DNA from: Ornithinibacillus californiensis
GTDB lineage: Bacteria; Bacillota; Bacilli; Bacillales; Amphibacillaceae
Assembly (NCBI RefSeq): GCF_001038485.1
Contig: NZ_LDUE01000018.1
Span: forward strand, 18,561 to 82,560
DNA: 64,000 nucleotides
Direction of reading: 5' to 3'
Shown here: in pieces, positions 9,163-17,345 of the stretch
Layout of the letters: each line of letters opens with the position of its first letter
Numbering within the stretch: the first letter of the stretch is position 1
Made by a program: the position numbers and the translations under genes
Notes under the pieces: model-generated
What the model saw: only the letters and a program-made list of their open reading frames with translations
Told to the model about the DNA's origin: nothing
The model's database searches: none

Positions 9163-9989
9163 TGTACTTTTTCCCCATTTACATATTGTTCTTTTAAGTA
9201 CGCAACTAATTCACTTTTATGCAAAAGCCCCTTCGGTAAACCTAATAATGCTCCCATTTGTGCGACTGCCGGCGGCTTTAACATGCTTTCCTGTAGAATA
9301 TCCTCTTGATAGAAAATGTCGGACGCTTTTCCATCTGCAATAATACGGCGATTGGCCATGACAACAATCCGTTCAAAATGCTCCGTGACAAATTCCATAT
9401 CATGGGTAATCGTAATAACCGTCTTTCCTAGTTTCTCCAATTCCTTTAGCATTTTCCCCAATAGGGCAAGCCCAATCTTATCTTGCCCTGCTGTCGGTTC
9501 ATCCAAAATAATTACATCACAATCCATAGCAATCACCGAAGCAATCGTTACAAATTTACGCATAGAATATGGCATATTATACGGATTCTCTTCTCGATAA
9601 TCACTAATCCCACACAGGTCGATAGCCCAGTTCGTTATATCTTCTATTTTTTCATCATCAAATCCCATATTCCGTGGACCAAATCGTACCTCATCAATCA
9701 CTTCATTATGGAAAATTTGATCATCGGGGTTTTGAAAAACATACCCTACTTTTCTTGATAACTGTGCAGTTGTTTTATCCTTCGTATTCCATTCACCAAC
9801 ATGCACTTCTCCAGCAGTTGGCTTTAAGAGTCCATTCATTAATTTTACCGCAGTCGTTTTACCTGCCCCGTTTTGTCCAATAATGGCTACCCTCTGTCCA
9901 CTTGGAATGTCTAGGGATAAATTTTCATTGGCGGTTGTACCATCAGGGTATGTAAAACTAACATCATCCAATATAATCTTTGTCATCAT
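9159..9989 (-). CDS. ECF transporter ATPase with variant signature motif
   Basis: A 276-residue ABC ATPase of the energy-coupling factor group. Walker A is at 38-45 (GQNGAGKT), the Q-loop is FQNPDDQIF, and Walker B is DVIILDEPTAG at 158-168. The ABC signature, normally LSGGQ, reads PYSMRKF at about 140-146. The partner ATPase keeps a normal LSGGQ, so one of the two composite ATP sites should be atypical. It overlaps the partner's stop codon by four bases. It powers the transmembrane T and S proteins encoded upstream in the operon. Confidence 0.9.
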   Translation of the reverse strand: MMTKIILDDVSFTYPDGTTANENLSLDIPSGQRVAIIGQNGAGKTTAVKLMNGLLKPTAGEVHVGEWNTKDKTTAQLSRKVGYVFQNPDDQIFHNEVIDEVRFGPRNMGFDDEKIEDITNWAIDLCGISDYREENPYNMPYSMRKFVTIASVIAMDCDVIILDEPTAGQDKIGLALLGKMLKELEKLGKTVITITHDMEFVTEHFERIVVMANRRIIADGKASDIFYQEDILQESMLKPPAVAQMGALLGLPKGLLHKSELVAYLKEQYVNGEKVQ

Positions 9990-10840
9990 ACATCCCCCCT
10001 ATTATGCTTAAAGCAAGTTGTTATCTCAGAATCTCGTATCGGTACAAAGTTCAAATCGACTCCCATCTCTTGAAGTTCTAAGGCAATTTCAGTTACATGT
10101 GGGTACTGGATGTTTGCTTTTCTAAACAGTGGATCTGCTAGAACATCTCGAGTAGGTCCTTGCATTAACACTTTTCCTTGGTCCAGTACAATTAACTCAT
10201 CGGAATACTCAGCAACTAGATCCATTTTATGTTCTACTAGAATAATAGTTTTACCTTTTTCCTTCATTAAACGAATGATTTCAAATACTTGTTCTGTCCC
10301 AATAGGATCAAGCTGGGATGATGGTTCATCAATGACTAAGATATCTGGTTCCATCACAATAATCGAAGCTAGTGCAACACGCTGACGTTGTCCCCCAGAA
10401 AGCTCAAATGGATTTTTATCCCGTAGATGTTGTATATTTACTAGTGTTAGTACTTCTTCTACTCTTTCATAAATCTCTTCCACTGGCACTCCTAAGTTTT
10501 CCAATCCATAAGCAATCTCGCCAAAAACATTATCTTTAACACCAGAAATTTGGATGAAAGGGTTTTGAAACACAAAGCCAACTTTTTCTCCTAGCTGACC
10601 TAGCTGAAAACCAGATAAATCTTGACCCTCTAAAGTGATCGCCCCTTCCAATTCTCCCTTATGGAAGTGAGGAATAAACCCTCTTAGGATATTACAAAGT
10701 GTGGTTTTCCCAGAGCCATTATTTCCAACAATAGAAACAAAACTACCTTTTTTAATCTCTAGGGAAACATCCTTCAACACCCACTCTTCTCCAATTGGGT
10801 ATCGATACGATACATTTTCTAGTTGAATGATAGCTGTCAT
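9986..10840 (-). CDS. ECF transporter ATPase (canonical)
   Basis: An ABC ATPase of about 284 residues with Walker A GNNGSGKT (39-46), FQNP Q-loop, intact LSGGQRQRVALAS and Walker B DILVIDEPSSQLD. The frame is open from a TTG at 10855, but GGAGGTTTTTCTT precedes the ATG at 10840, which I take as the start. It overlaps the T-component stop by four bases. It pairs with the downstream ATPase to form the A/A' heterodimer of the ECF module. The adenine and ribose of ATP should be recognised by an aromatic in the A-loop (SYRYP). Confidence 0.9.
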   Translation of the reverse strand: MTAIIQLENVSYRYPIGEEWVLKDVSLEIKKGSFVSIVGNNGSGKTTLCNILRGFIPHFHKGELEGAITLEGQDLSGFQLGQLGEKVGFVFQNPFIQISGVKDNVFGEIAYGLENLGVPVEEIYERVEEVLTLVNIQHLRDKNPFELSGGQRQRVALASIIVMEPDILVIDEPSSQLDPIGTEQVFEIIRLMKEKGKTIILVEHKMDLVAEYSDELIVLDQGKVLMQGPTRDVLADPLFRKANIQYPHVTEIALELQEMGVDLNFVPIRDSEITTCFKHNRGDV

Positions 10841-11580
10841 AAGAAAAACCTCCAAACAAGTAGTCCAATACTAAGGATGAGATACGTCCAATTTAATATT
10901 CGATCGATAGGGCGCTTTGTTAATTGGTGTAGACTAGTTTTTGGCCCAGGTGCTGAAAAGGCTCTTGATTCCAACGTAATCGCTCTTTCCTCCGTGCTTG
11001 CAATGGAAGATAGAATTAATGGGGTTAATGTCGGAAAGAAGGCCTTTGCCCGAACCTTTAATGATCCCTCTGTTTCCACGCCCCTTGTTTTTTGAGCCTC
11101 CATAATCGTATTCGATTGGCGGCGCATTTCTGGAATGATCTGCAGTGTAGATAACACGATATAGGCACCAGTTGGTGGTAAGCCAATATCCTCAAGTGCT
11201 TTTACAAAATCTTTTACATCTACAATACGGAAAAATAATATAAAAGCAGCACCAATTGCTAAAATACGTGACGTTAACTTGAGTCCATATTGCAACCCTT
11301 CCGAGGACATTTCAAAAATCCACCATGTACCAATCACACTGTCCCCTGGATAGAAGAATAATTGCATTAAAAATACAATGGCTAATAAAATTAGTAGTGT
11401 TTTTGAGATAAAGGAAATAAATGACTTGGCCACGCCTGCAATAGCAGCAATAATAATTAAAATGGGAAACCAAGCATAAGCAAAAAGATAGCTTGGTACA
11501 ATAATGACGGAAACAGTAATGAATACTGCTAGGTAGAATTTCGTTAATGGATGCAAGGCCAGAATTGGATTTTGTTTCAT
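10837..11580 (-). CDS. ECF transporter transmembrane T component
   Basis: A 247-residue membrane protein with about five hydrophobic segments. It has the EcfT coupling-helix motifs AQKTRG and LESRAF, which dock onto the two ATPases. It lies between the S component and the ATPases, preceded by an intercistronic hairpin that may lower its expression relative to the S component. Because the module has its own A, A' and T, it is a dedicated (group I type) ECF importer; sharing with other S components elsewhere in the genome cannot be excluded. Confidence 0.88.
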   Translation of the reverse strand: MKQNPILALHPLTKFYLAVFITVSVIIVPSYLFAYAWFPILIIIAAIAGVAKSFISFISKTLLILLAIVFLMQLFFYPGDSVIGTWWIFEMSSEGLQYGLKLTSRILAIGAAFILFFRIVDVKDFVKALEDIGLPPTGAYIVLSTLQIIPEMRRQSNTIMEAQKTRGVETEGSLKVRAKAFFPTLTPLILSSIASTEERAITLESRAFSAPGPKTSLHQLTKRPIDRILNWTYLILSIGLLVWRFFL

Positions 11581-11615
11581 GATGTAACTCCTTTCAGTAC
11601 AGTAATAAAGAAAAG

Positions 11616-11661
11616 TTCCCCACCGTATATATATCCGTACGCTCGTGCTGAAGGTGGGGAA
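11616..11661 (-). terminator. Intercistronic hairpin / partial terminator
   Basis: TTCCCCACC (11616-11624) pairs with GGTGGGGAA (11653-11661), followed on the minus strand by CTTTTC. It sits between the S- and T-component genes and could attenuate transcription inside the operon, giving more S component than T and A. The effect is inferred. Confidence 0.6.
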
Positions 11662-11668
11662 ATGTCAA

Positions 11669-12289
11669 TTAAGAAGCCTTTTTGTTGCTATTATTCTTGC
11701 TTTTTTTCATATATAAATGACCGTATTTCATTTTAGATAGATAACGATCAGATATACTCTTCACAACAAAATATACTAATAATGTAGAGATAACTTTGTC
11801 TGCAATCTCAGTAATAATAGTAGAAGAAAATACAGCTCCCCAAATATTTTGACCCATAGCTAAGAACGCTGCAGTAATTGCAGAGGAAGTGTTACCAGTT
11901 GCTCCACCGAAGAAAAGAACGGTGATCGGTGCAGATACAACAACAGCAATTAATGTAATAACAAGACCTGAGAATATTGTTTTATAAATATTGCGGAACA
12001 TTCCATATTTCGATAGGAGACCAGCCGCTACACCAATTGCCATGGAAGTTACAACATATGGGAAATATACTGGGTTAAAAATTGCCGTAATAGAATTTGT
12101 GATAAGTGCACCTATTAAAGCTACCCAAGGTCCAGCAATAACACCAATCAGAATCGTCCCAATCGTATCTAAGAAAATTGGAAGTCTCAGTATCTGAGCT
12201 ACCTGAAATCCAACAAAGTTTACTGCGATACCAATAGGAATAAGTAAAATGGCTAACAAACTAAAATCTTCCTTAATCTTTTTAAACAT
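11669..12289 (-). CDS. ECF transporter S (substrate-binding) component, probably for nucleosides
   Basis: A 206-residue membrane protein with about six hydrophobic segments and the compact fold typical of ECF S components (for example LDTIGTILIGVIAGPWVALIG followed by TNSITAIFNPVYFPY). A lysine-rich C-terminal tail (KSKNNSNKKAS) should be cytoplasmic. It overlaps the nucleoside hydrolase stop codon by eight bases. Substrate assignment comes from context: the operon supplies a nucleoside hydrolase and a ribokinase, so a ribonucleoside is most likely. I cannot assign a named S-family from sequence alone. Confidence 0.82.
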   Translation of the reverse strand: MFKKIKEDFSLLAILLIPIGIAVNFVGFQVAQILRLPIFLDTIGTILIGVIAGPWVALIGALITNSITAIFNPVYFPYVVTSMAIGVAAGLLSKYGMFRNIYKTIFSGLVITLIAVVVSAPITVLFFGGATGNTSSAITAAFLAMGQNIWGAVFSSTIITEIADKVISTLLVYFVVKSISDRYLSKMKYGHLYMKKSKNNSNKKAS

Positions 12290-13256
12290 CTCTTTTTCCT
12301 CCTTTAATTAATTGCTCTGCTTTTTGAATTGCCTCTATAAACCTATCAACAAACTCCTTGCGTTTTACCGTATGAAGTACATGGACATTTTTTGGATACG
12401 GTAACGACTGTGTGTAATCTACTACGGTTGTTCCCTTTGTGAGCTTCCCTTCTGTTTCAATCGCTACATAGCAATCATCTCCTTGAAATAGATTTGGTTC
12501 TACGACATAGGCAACTGCACATAGGTCGTGTAACCGTATATTAGTAGCAAAGCCTTCTTCATGAAAAGCTGTTTGTTTAGCTGCTCTTCTGTAAAATTTC
12601 ATTAACTCTACTAATCGATCAGAAAGCTCTGTTCCAATTTCCTCAATTTCCTTTAGATCACTCTCATCTAAAAAGGCTTTATGCGTGACATCCAAACCAC
12701 TCATTACAATAGGTACACCAGAGCGGAATACAATATCGGCTGCATGCGGGTCAACATATACATTAAACTCTGCTGTCGGTGTCATATTGCCCCCTACAGC
12801 AGCTCCACCCATAAAGGATATGTACCGAATCTTAGCTTTCACCTCTGGATGTGCTAAAAAGAGTGCACCGATATTTGTCAATGGCCCTGTGGCAATTAGA
12901 ACAACCGGTTCCGGACTTTTCGTAATCCTCTCATATAACGCTTGAATTGCTGATCGACTACTCTCTTCAAAATCCGGTTCAGGAAAAATAACATCCCCCA
13001 ACCCTGACTCACCATGAACGTCTTCAGCCACTTCTAACTCCTGAAAGAGTGGCTGCTCTAAGCCACGAGCAACTTCAATTTCCTGATTCATATAGCTAAG
13101 AAAGCTTCTCGCATTGTACGTAGTCTTCGCTTGTGTTTGGTTTCCTGCTTCAGTTGTAATTAATAAAATATCTAGTTCTGTCCTGACAAAGGCAAACAAA
13201 AGCGCCATCACATCATCAATGCCTGGATCACAATCAATAATTACTGGTATTCTCAT
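12282..13256 (-). CDS. Ribonucleoside hydrolase (IUNH family)
   Basis: A 324-residue member of the inosine-uridine nucleoside hydrolase family, which cleaves ribonucleosides to ribose and base using a bound calcium ion. The N-terminal metal motif DCDPGIDD is at 8-15. TGPLTNIG, SFMGGA, the asparagine of AEFNVYVDPHAAD, and the late motif LHDLCAVAYV, whose Asp and His fit the active site, are all present. The ATG overlaps the lacI stop codon (ATGA). It acts in the cytoplasm on nucleosides brought in by the ECF importer, and its ribose goes to the ribokinase. Confidence 0.92.
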   Translation of the reverse strand: MRIPVIIDCDPGIDDVMALLFAFVRTELDILLITTEAGNQTQAKTTYNARSFLSYMNQEIEVARGLEQPLFQELEVAEDVHGESGLGDVIFPEPDFEESSRSAIQALYERITKSPEPVVLIATGPLTNIGALFLAHPEVKAKIRYISFMGGAAVGGNMTPTAEFNVYVDPHAADIVFRSGVPIVMSGLDVTHKAFLDESDLKEIEEIGTELSDRLVELMKFYRRAAKQTAFHEEGFATNIRLHDLCAVAYVVEPNLFQGDDCYVAIETEGKLTKGTTVVDYTQSLPYPKNVHVLHTVKRKEFVDRFIEAIQKAEQLIKGGKRDV

Positions 13257-14272
13257 TTCTGTTCACTCCTCACTAATGGAATCGTACTTTCCCTTATGAC
13301 TAACGTTGGCTCGTATAGCAACGATTCTACTGGTTCTTTATTTATTTTTTTAATTAACAATCGGACACTATCTTGGCCCATTTGATAGGTATTCTGCCTA
13401 ATAGTAGTCAGTTTTGGATGCAGCACCTGTGCGAATGGAATATCATCAAATCCTACTACGGAAAGATCATTTGGAATGGACATCCCTAATTCAAAAATAG
13501 CTTGATAGATTCCACAAGCCATTAAATCATTTGCTGCAAAAATAGCAGTAGCCTTGTTCTTTTGGAAGAATTCCTTCGCTTGGACGTATGCATCTTCTAA
13601 ATGATAGTTTCCATTTAATATGTAATATTCCGGAACAGAAATATCATGCTCATCCATTGCCTGTAAAAAACCTTTTAAACGTTTAGTAGAATTCATCACA
13701 TCTGGTGGCCCTGTCATACAGGCAATTTGATGATGCCCCATCTCAATGAGATGTTTTCCAGCTAAATAACCACCTTGAAAGTCGTCTAGCAACACTCTTG
13801 ACGAATTGGAATCCTCACTTCCTCGGTCCATCAAAATATAGGGAATGTTGGATGCGGATAAGAACTCCTCACTTCTACTAGTCAACTTGTTCATACTTGC
13901 TAGTAGGACACCATCAACTTGTTGTTCCTTCAGTAACCGAATATACTTTTCTTCTTTATCCGATTGATCATCGGAATTACAAATAATTAAACTATATCCA
14001 TTCTGAGCCGCCTCATCCTCTGCCCCCCTGCAAATCTCTGGAAAGAAAGGGTTTAAGATGTTTGGAACAATTAACCCAAGCAAATTGGACTTCTTCGTAA
14101 TCAAGCCTCTAGCAAAAGAATTAGGCTGATAATTCTTTTGCCTCGCTACTTCCAAAATCCTTTCCCTAGTTTCCTCCGACACCCCTTCTTTTTTATTATT
14201 TAATGCACGAGAAATAGTTGTAATCGAATAACCAGTTTCACGAGCGAGATCTTTAATCGTATACTTACTCAA
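13253..14272 (-). CDS. LacI-family repressor of the nucleoside operon
   Basis: About 339 residues: an N-terminal LacI helix-turn-helix (YTIKDLARETGYSITTIS, residues about 3-20) with hinge helix NSFARGLI, then a periplasmic-binding-protein-like sensor domain (for example LLGLIVPNILNPFFPEI). An ATG at 14287 is in frame, but AAGGGTGAT just before the TTG at 14272 makes the latter the likely start. It is the first gene of the operon and its own promoter carries two palindromic operators, so it should repress itself and the downstream genes until a ligand, probably ribose, a nucleoside or a derivative, binds. Confidence 0.9.
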   Translation of the reverse strand: MSKYTIKDLARETGYSITTISRALNNKKEGVSEETRERILEVARQKNYQPNSFARGLITKKSNLLGLIVPNILNPFFPEICRGAEDEAAQNGYSLIICNSDDQSDKEEKYIRLLKEQQVDGVLLASMNKLTSRSEEFLSASNIPYILMDRGSEDSNSSRVLLDDFQGGYLAGKHLIEMGHHQIACMTGPPDVMNSTKRLKGFLQAMDEHDISVPEYYILNGNYHLEDAYVQAKEFFQKNKATAIFAANDLMACGIYQAIFELGMSIPNDLSVVGFDDIPFAQVLHPKLTTIRQNTYQMGQDSVRLLIKKINKEPVESLLYEPTLVIRESTIPLVRSEQK

Positions 14273-14290
14273 GTGATCACCCTTCATAGG

Positions 14291-14317
14291 GAAAACGTTT
14301 TACGAAAACGTTTTCGT
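14291..14317 (-). promoter_or_regulatory. Tandem LacI-type operators of the nucleoside operon
   Basis: A GAAAACGTTTT site (14291-14301) and a perfect 16-bp palindrome ACGAAAACGTTTTCGT (14302-14317) lie between the -10 box and the lacI start. Their AAAACGTTTT cores are 13 bp centre to centre. They have the central CG of LacI/GalR operators. Confidence 0.8.
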
Positions 14318-14327
14318 TATAGTTCAT

Positions 14328-14356
14328 ATAATAATGTAAGGGTTTTCATTAGTCAA
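14328..14356 (-). promoter_or_regulatory. Promoter of the nucleoside operon
   Basis: On the minus strand, -35 TTGACT (14351-14356) and -10 TATTAT (14328-14333) with a 17-base spacer. Transcription would start at or next to the operators. It is the only strong promoter seen for the eight-gene run. Confidence 0.75.
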
Positions 14357-14592
14357 TACAATTTAAATTATTTTTTGAAAAATCTGTACTGATGCACTAC
14401 TTAAATAATAATCGATTCATAAATTTCCGGTATAACCAGCTATTGATGGATGACCGTTAAAAGAATGGGGTTCTATAATTTATCTAAGTGTGTAATCCAG
14501 ACTTACATACTTTATTTGACAGACCCTCTTTCGCAAATGAATAGGAGAGACAGTATTCATTAATGGAAAAACACTCCCTTGTAAAACAACAA

Positions 14593-14627
14593 AATATCCC
14601 ACTAAGCACACAGCCTAGTGGGATATT
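14593..14627 (-). terminator. Terminator after the yeiH gene and UGD fragment
   Basis: Perfect AATATCCCACTA/TAGTGGGATATT stem followed on the minus strand by TTTTGTTGTTTT. It lies just past the UDP-glucose dehydrogenase fragment. Confidence 0.75.
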
Positions 14628-14630
14628 ATA

Positions 14631-14774
14631 TCAATCTCTACTAAATACATCTCGAGTATAAACCTTATCCTTAACATCTCTCAACTCATCAGACAACCTA
14701 TTAGCAACAATCACATCACTTACATTCTTAGGATGATTTCCAAAGATCCTTAATCCCTCTACATAAAACCCCAT
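14631..14774 (-). pseudogene. C-terminal fragment of a UDP-glucose 6-dehydrogenase gene
   Basis: A 47-codon open stretch ends in SDVIVANRLSDELRDV and KVYTRDVFSRD, the end of UDP-glucose dehydrogenases (VYTRDLF-type tail). Nothing of the nucleotide-binding or catalytic domains is present. It begins abruptly at the stop codon of yeiH (TGATG overlap) and ends at a terminator. I read it as the 3' remnant of a deleted or rearranged ugd gene, with the yeiH gene now abutting it. Translation from the overlapping ATG cannot be excluded, but a functional product is unlikely. Confidence 0.7.
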
Positions 14775-15802
14775 CACACAATAAAGAAAACAATAATCGA
14801 TAATGCAACTGAAGTTAACACCATTGCCGTTAAAGGTCGTAGTGCTTTGGTACGAACATCTTTTAAACTAACATTTAATCCAAGTCCCACCATAGCAGCA
14901 GTTAACAACCACGTAGTAAATGTAAATACCCCTTCCATGATGTTTTCAGAAACAGGAATGGTGTGCCCTAGCACATAACTTCCAAGTAGGCTACAAATTA
15001 TAAAACCAACTAAGAACCAAGGAAAATCTATTTTTGAAGTTGCAGTTTCTTTACTTCTGTATCGCATGATTCCAATCAGAATAAAGCACAGTGGGATAAG
15101 CAAGAAAACACGCCCTAATTTCGCCAAAATACCAACTGCCAATGCGTCATCTCCTGCTGGAGCAGCAGCTAGTGCTACATGAGCTACCTCATGAAGGCTA
15201 GTTCCTGACCAGACACCATATTGAAGAGCGTCTAGCGGGATCCAAGGGCGAATAATAATATAAATTATCGAAAAGATAGTTCCGATTAATGCGATAATAC
15301 CAACGCTTATTGCTGTATCCTCATCTTTGGATTTGACGATTGGGGCAACCGCTGCTATAGCTGCTGCTCCACAAACCCCGGTTCCAACTCCTAGTAATAA
15401 AGATATTTTTTTATCTACCTTAAATAGTTTAGCAAGTCCGATTGTAGTCAAAATAGCAAAAATGATAACACCAGTATCACGTAACAAGAGCCATATACCA
15501 TCTTGAAGAACAGCTACCATATTCAATTTTAATCCATATAAAATAATTGCTGCACGTAGTAATCGTTTGGATGAAAAGTTAATTCCATTTCTCAAGGTTT
15601 CCGGATACCCGAAGAATTGCCGATACAAAATGGCAATAAGTATTGCACATGCTAATTGCCCAATATGGCTAAATCCAGGCACTAATGCTAATATATAGCC
15701 AATTGAAGCAATTAAGAAGGTAAAGCCCACTCCCATACTCCATACAGTTCCTTGTGGTAATCTTTCCATTTTGGATTGTATGTTTAATCTCTCTGATGCC
15801 AT
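14774..15802 (-). CDS. yeiH: YeiH-family putative sulfate/anion exporter
   Basis: A 342-residue membrane protein of the conserved family of about ten helices represented by E. coli YeiH. Diagnostic segments include LLRAAIILYGLKLN, GVGTGVCGAAAIAA and SGTSLHEVAHVALA. Some relatives are proposed to export sulfate or handle taurine-derived sulfite, but biochemical evidence is thin. It is divergent from a LysR-type regulator, the same arrangement as yeiH and yeiE in enteric bacteria. Its stop codon overlaps the start of the dehydrogenase fragment downstream. Confidence 0.88.
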   Translation of the reverse strand: MASERLNIQSKMERLPQGTVWSMGVGFTFLIASIGYILALVPGFSHIGQLACAILIAILYRQFFGYPETLRNGINFSSKRLLRAAIILYGLKLNMVAVLQDGIWLLLRDTGVIIFAILTTIGLAKLFKVDKKISLLLGVGTGVCGAAAIAAVAPIVKSKDEDTAISVGIIALIGTIFSIIYIIIRPWIPLDALQYGVWSGTSLHEVAHVALAAAPAGDDALAVGILAKLGRVFLLIPLCFILIGIMRYRSKETATSKIDFPWFLVGFIICSLLGSYVLGHTIPVSENIMEGVFTFTTWLLTAAMVGLGLNVSLKDVRTKALRPLTAMVLTSVALSIIVFFIV

Positions 15803-15885
15803 TTCAACACCTCCATCTTTTACTATAGTAATCTTTCAAGTATAAGGAAAATAAATATATATGAATATTACCATAAGTGAAATGT

Positions 15886-15891
15886 TATAAT
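15886..15891 (+). promoter_or_regulatory. -10 box of the LysR-type gene
   Basis: TATAAT 24 bases before the ATG at 15915. No good -35 box is visible, which suits an activator- or autoregulator-controlled promoter in the 15803-15914 divergent gap. Confidence 0.4.
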
Positions 15892-15914
15892 TGTGTTATC
15901 GAGGAGGGCTAGGG

Positions 15915-16829
15915 ATGGATCAACAATTACAAGTTTTTATTGCTGTAATAGAAAACGAAAATTTCACACGCGCAGCAGAAGAACTACATATGACACAACC
16001 TGCGGTCAGCCAATATATCCGTACTTTTGAAGAAAATTTAGGGGTAAGACTCTTTGATAGAACAAATAAATATGTTCGTGCTACGAAGGCAGGCGAAATT
16101 GTCTATCATCATGCAAAGGAAATTGTCGGTCTGTATACTAAAATGGAGAGTTTATTAGATGATTTAACCAACCATGTGAAAGGACCATTATCCATCGGTG
16201 CAAGTTATACCTTTGGAGAATATGTATTGCCACATCTTATCGCAAAAATGAAGAAACAGTACCCGGAAATAAAACCGACTGTCACAATTGGAAATACAGT
16301 AAAAATTGCAGAATTAGTCCGATCCCATCAATTGGATGTAGGTATTATTGAAGGGCCATTGAAAGGTGAAAAACAATTAGAGATACAAGAATTTGCTGAA
16401 GACTTAATGGTATTAATCACCTCAACCAGTCATCAATTGACTGTAAAAGGAAGTGTTCCAACCAAGGAAGAATTGGAAAAGGAGACTTGGATATTAAGAG
16501 AAAAAGGATCTGGCACACGTGAGGCCGCTGATAATATATTTAAACAACTACGTATTAACCCAAATAATATGATCTCTTTTGGAAGCACTCAAGCTGTTAA
16601 AGAAGCTGTTGCTGCTGGATTAGGAATTAGCCTACTAAGTCAGTTAACCGTTCAGAAAGAACTCAAATACGGAACAATAAAAATAATAAATATCCAGGAT
16701 GTTCCATATATTAGACAATTCTCTATCATTACCAATTCACCATTTCAGACAAAAGCAACTCAGGAGTTTATTTCAGTGTTGAAGGGGAACGTTCTATTGG
16801 CCTATATTATGGAAAACAAAAACTACTAA
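15915..16829 (+). CDS. LysR-family transcriptional regulator
   Basis: About 304 residues: an N-terminal winged helix-turn-helix (MDQQLQVFIAVIENENFTRA then AAEELHMTQPAVSQYIRTFE, residues about 1-60) and a C-terminal LysR substrate-binding fold. The frame opens at 15891, but GAGGAGGGCTAGGG immediately precedes the ATG at 15915. By its place divergent from yeiH, and by resemblance to YeiE/CysL-type regulators, it probably controls yeiH in response to a sulfur or anion signal. The ligand is inferred, not shown. Confidence 0.88.
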   Translation: MDQQLQVFIAVIENENFTRAAEELHMTQPAVSQYIRTFEENLGVRLFDRTNKYVRATKAGEIVYHHAKEIVGLYTKMESLLDDLTNHVKGPLSIGASYTFGEYVLPHLIAKMKKQYPEIKPTVTIGNTVKIAELVRSHQLDVGIIEGPLKGEKQLEIQEFAEDLMVLITSTSHQLTVKGSVPTKEELEKETWILREKGSGTREAADNIFKQLRINPNNMISFGSTQAVKEAVAAGLGISLLSQLTVQKELKYGTIKIINIQDVPYIRQFSIITNSPFQTKATQEFISVLKGNVLLAYIMENKNY

Positions 16830-16875
16830 GTTAGATTAGTAGCAATATCGTCCAAGAAATCACCGAATAATAAAA

Positions 16876-16911
16876 AATAGATCCACCATAAAGGGCGGAT
16901 CCATTTCTTGT
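16876..16911 (+). terminator. Terminator of the LysR-type gene
   Basis: GATCC-A-CC / GG-C-GGATC hairpin after an A-run and before TTTCTTGTATTT. Confidence 0.65.
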
Positions 16912-16985
16912 ATTTCCCTAATTTAATAATGATGCCAAAATCATTCTAGAAGGTATGGGGACAATACATTATTAGGAGACTAGGA

Positions 16986-17032
16986 GAGGGGACAGTCCCT
17001 CTGTGAAACATTTCACAGTCAACTGCCCCCTG
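16986..17032. repeat. REP-like palindrome, GGGGACAGTCCCTC type
   Basis: Contains GGGGACAGTCCCTC and the self-complementary CTGTGAAACATTTCACAG, then a CCCCC end. It shares GGGACAGTCCCTC with the elements at 62.6 and 63.4 kb, so it belongs to a dispersed family. Confidence 0.65.
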
Positions 17033-17116
17033 GTTCCTTCAATTCGGGGTGTAAAACTTAAGTTGTAAATAGTCTTTTTCATCCATTCATATTCACTTTA
17101 GCTAACCTTAATCGCG

Positions 17117-17245
17117 TTACATTAAATCTGCTATTACTTGTAAAGCATTAGCAATATCTGCTATCTGATTAGCAATAAATGCTAAGGATAGCGCTGCTAC
17201 TATAAAGCTAGCTAATTTAATGTATTGATAAGTTTTGTCATTCAT
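17117..17245 (-). CDS. Small membrane peptide, 42 residues
   Basis: The frame starts at an ATG with GAGGGGTGAG upstream. It encodes a peptide beginning MNDKTYQYIKLASF, with a hydrophobic alanine/isoleucine-rich segment (about 11-26) and a short amphipathic tail ending VIADLM. The single membrane span and good ribosome binding site argue that it is real. It lies about 100 bases downstream of the secreted 446-residue protein on the same strand. I do not recognise the family. Confidence 0.6.
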   Translation of the reverse strand: MNDKTYQYIKLASFIVAALSLAFIANQIADIANALQVIADLM

Positions 17246-17345
17246 ACGTACTCACCCCTCTTTTATCAAGATAACAAATTCTTGCTTGTTATCTAAAACC
17301 TATGAATCTAAGTATAATTATTTTAATTTTACCCATGAAAATCTA

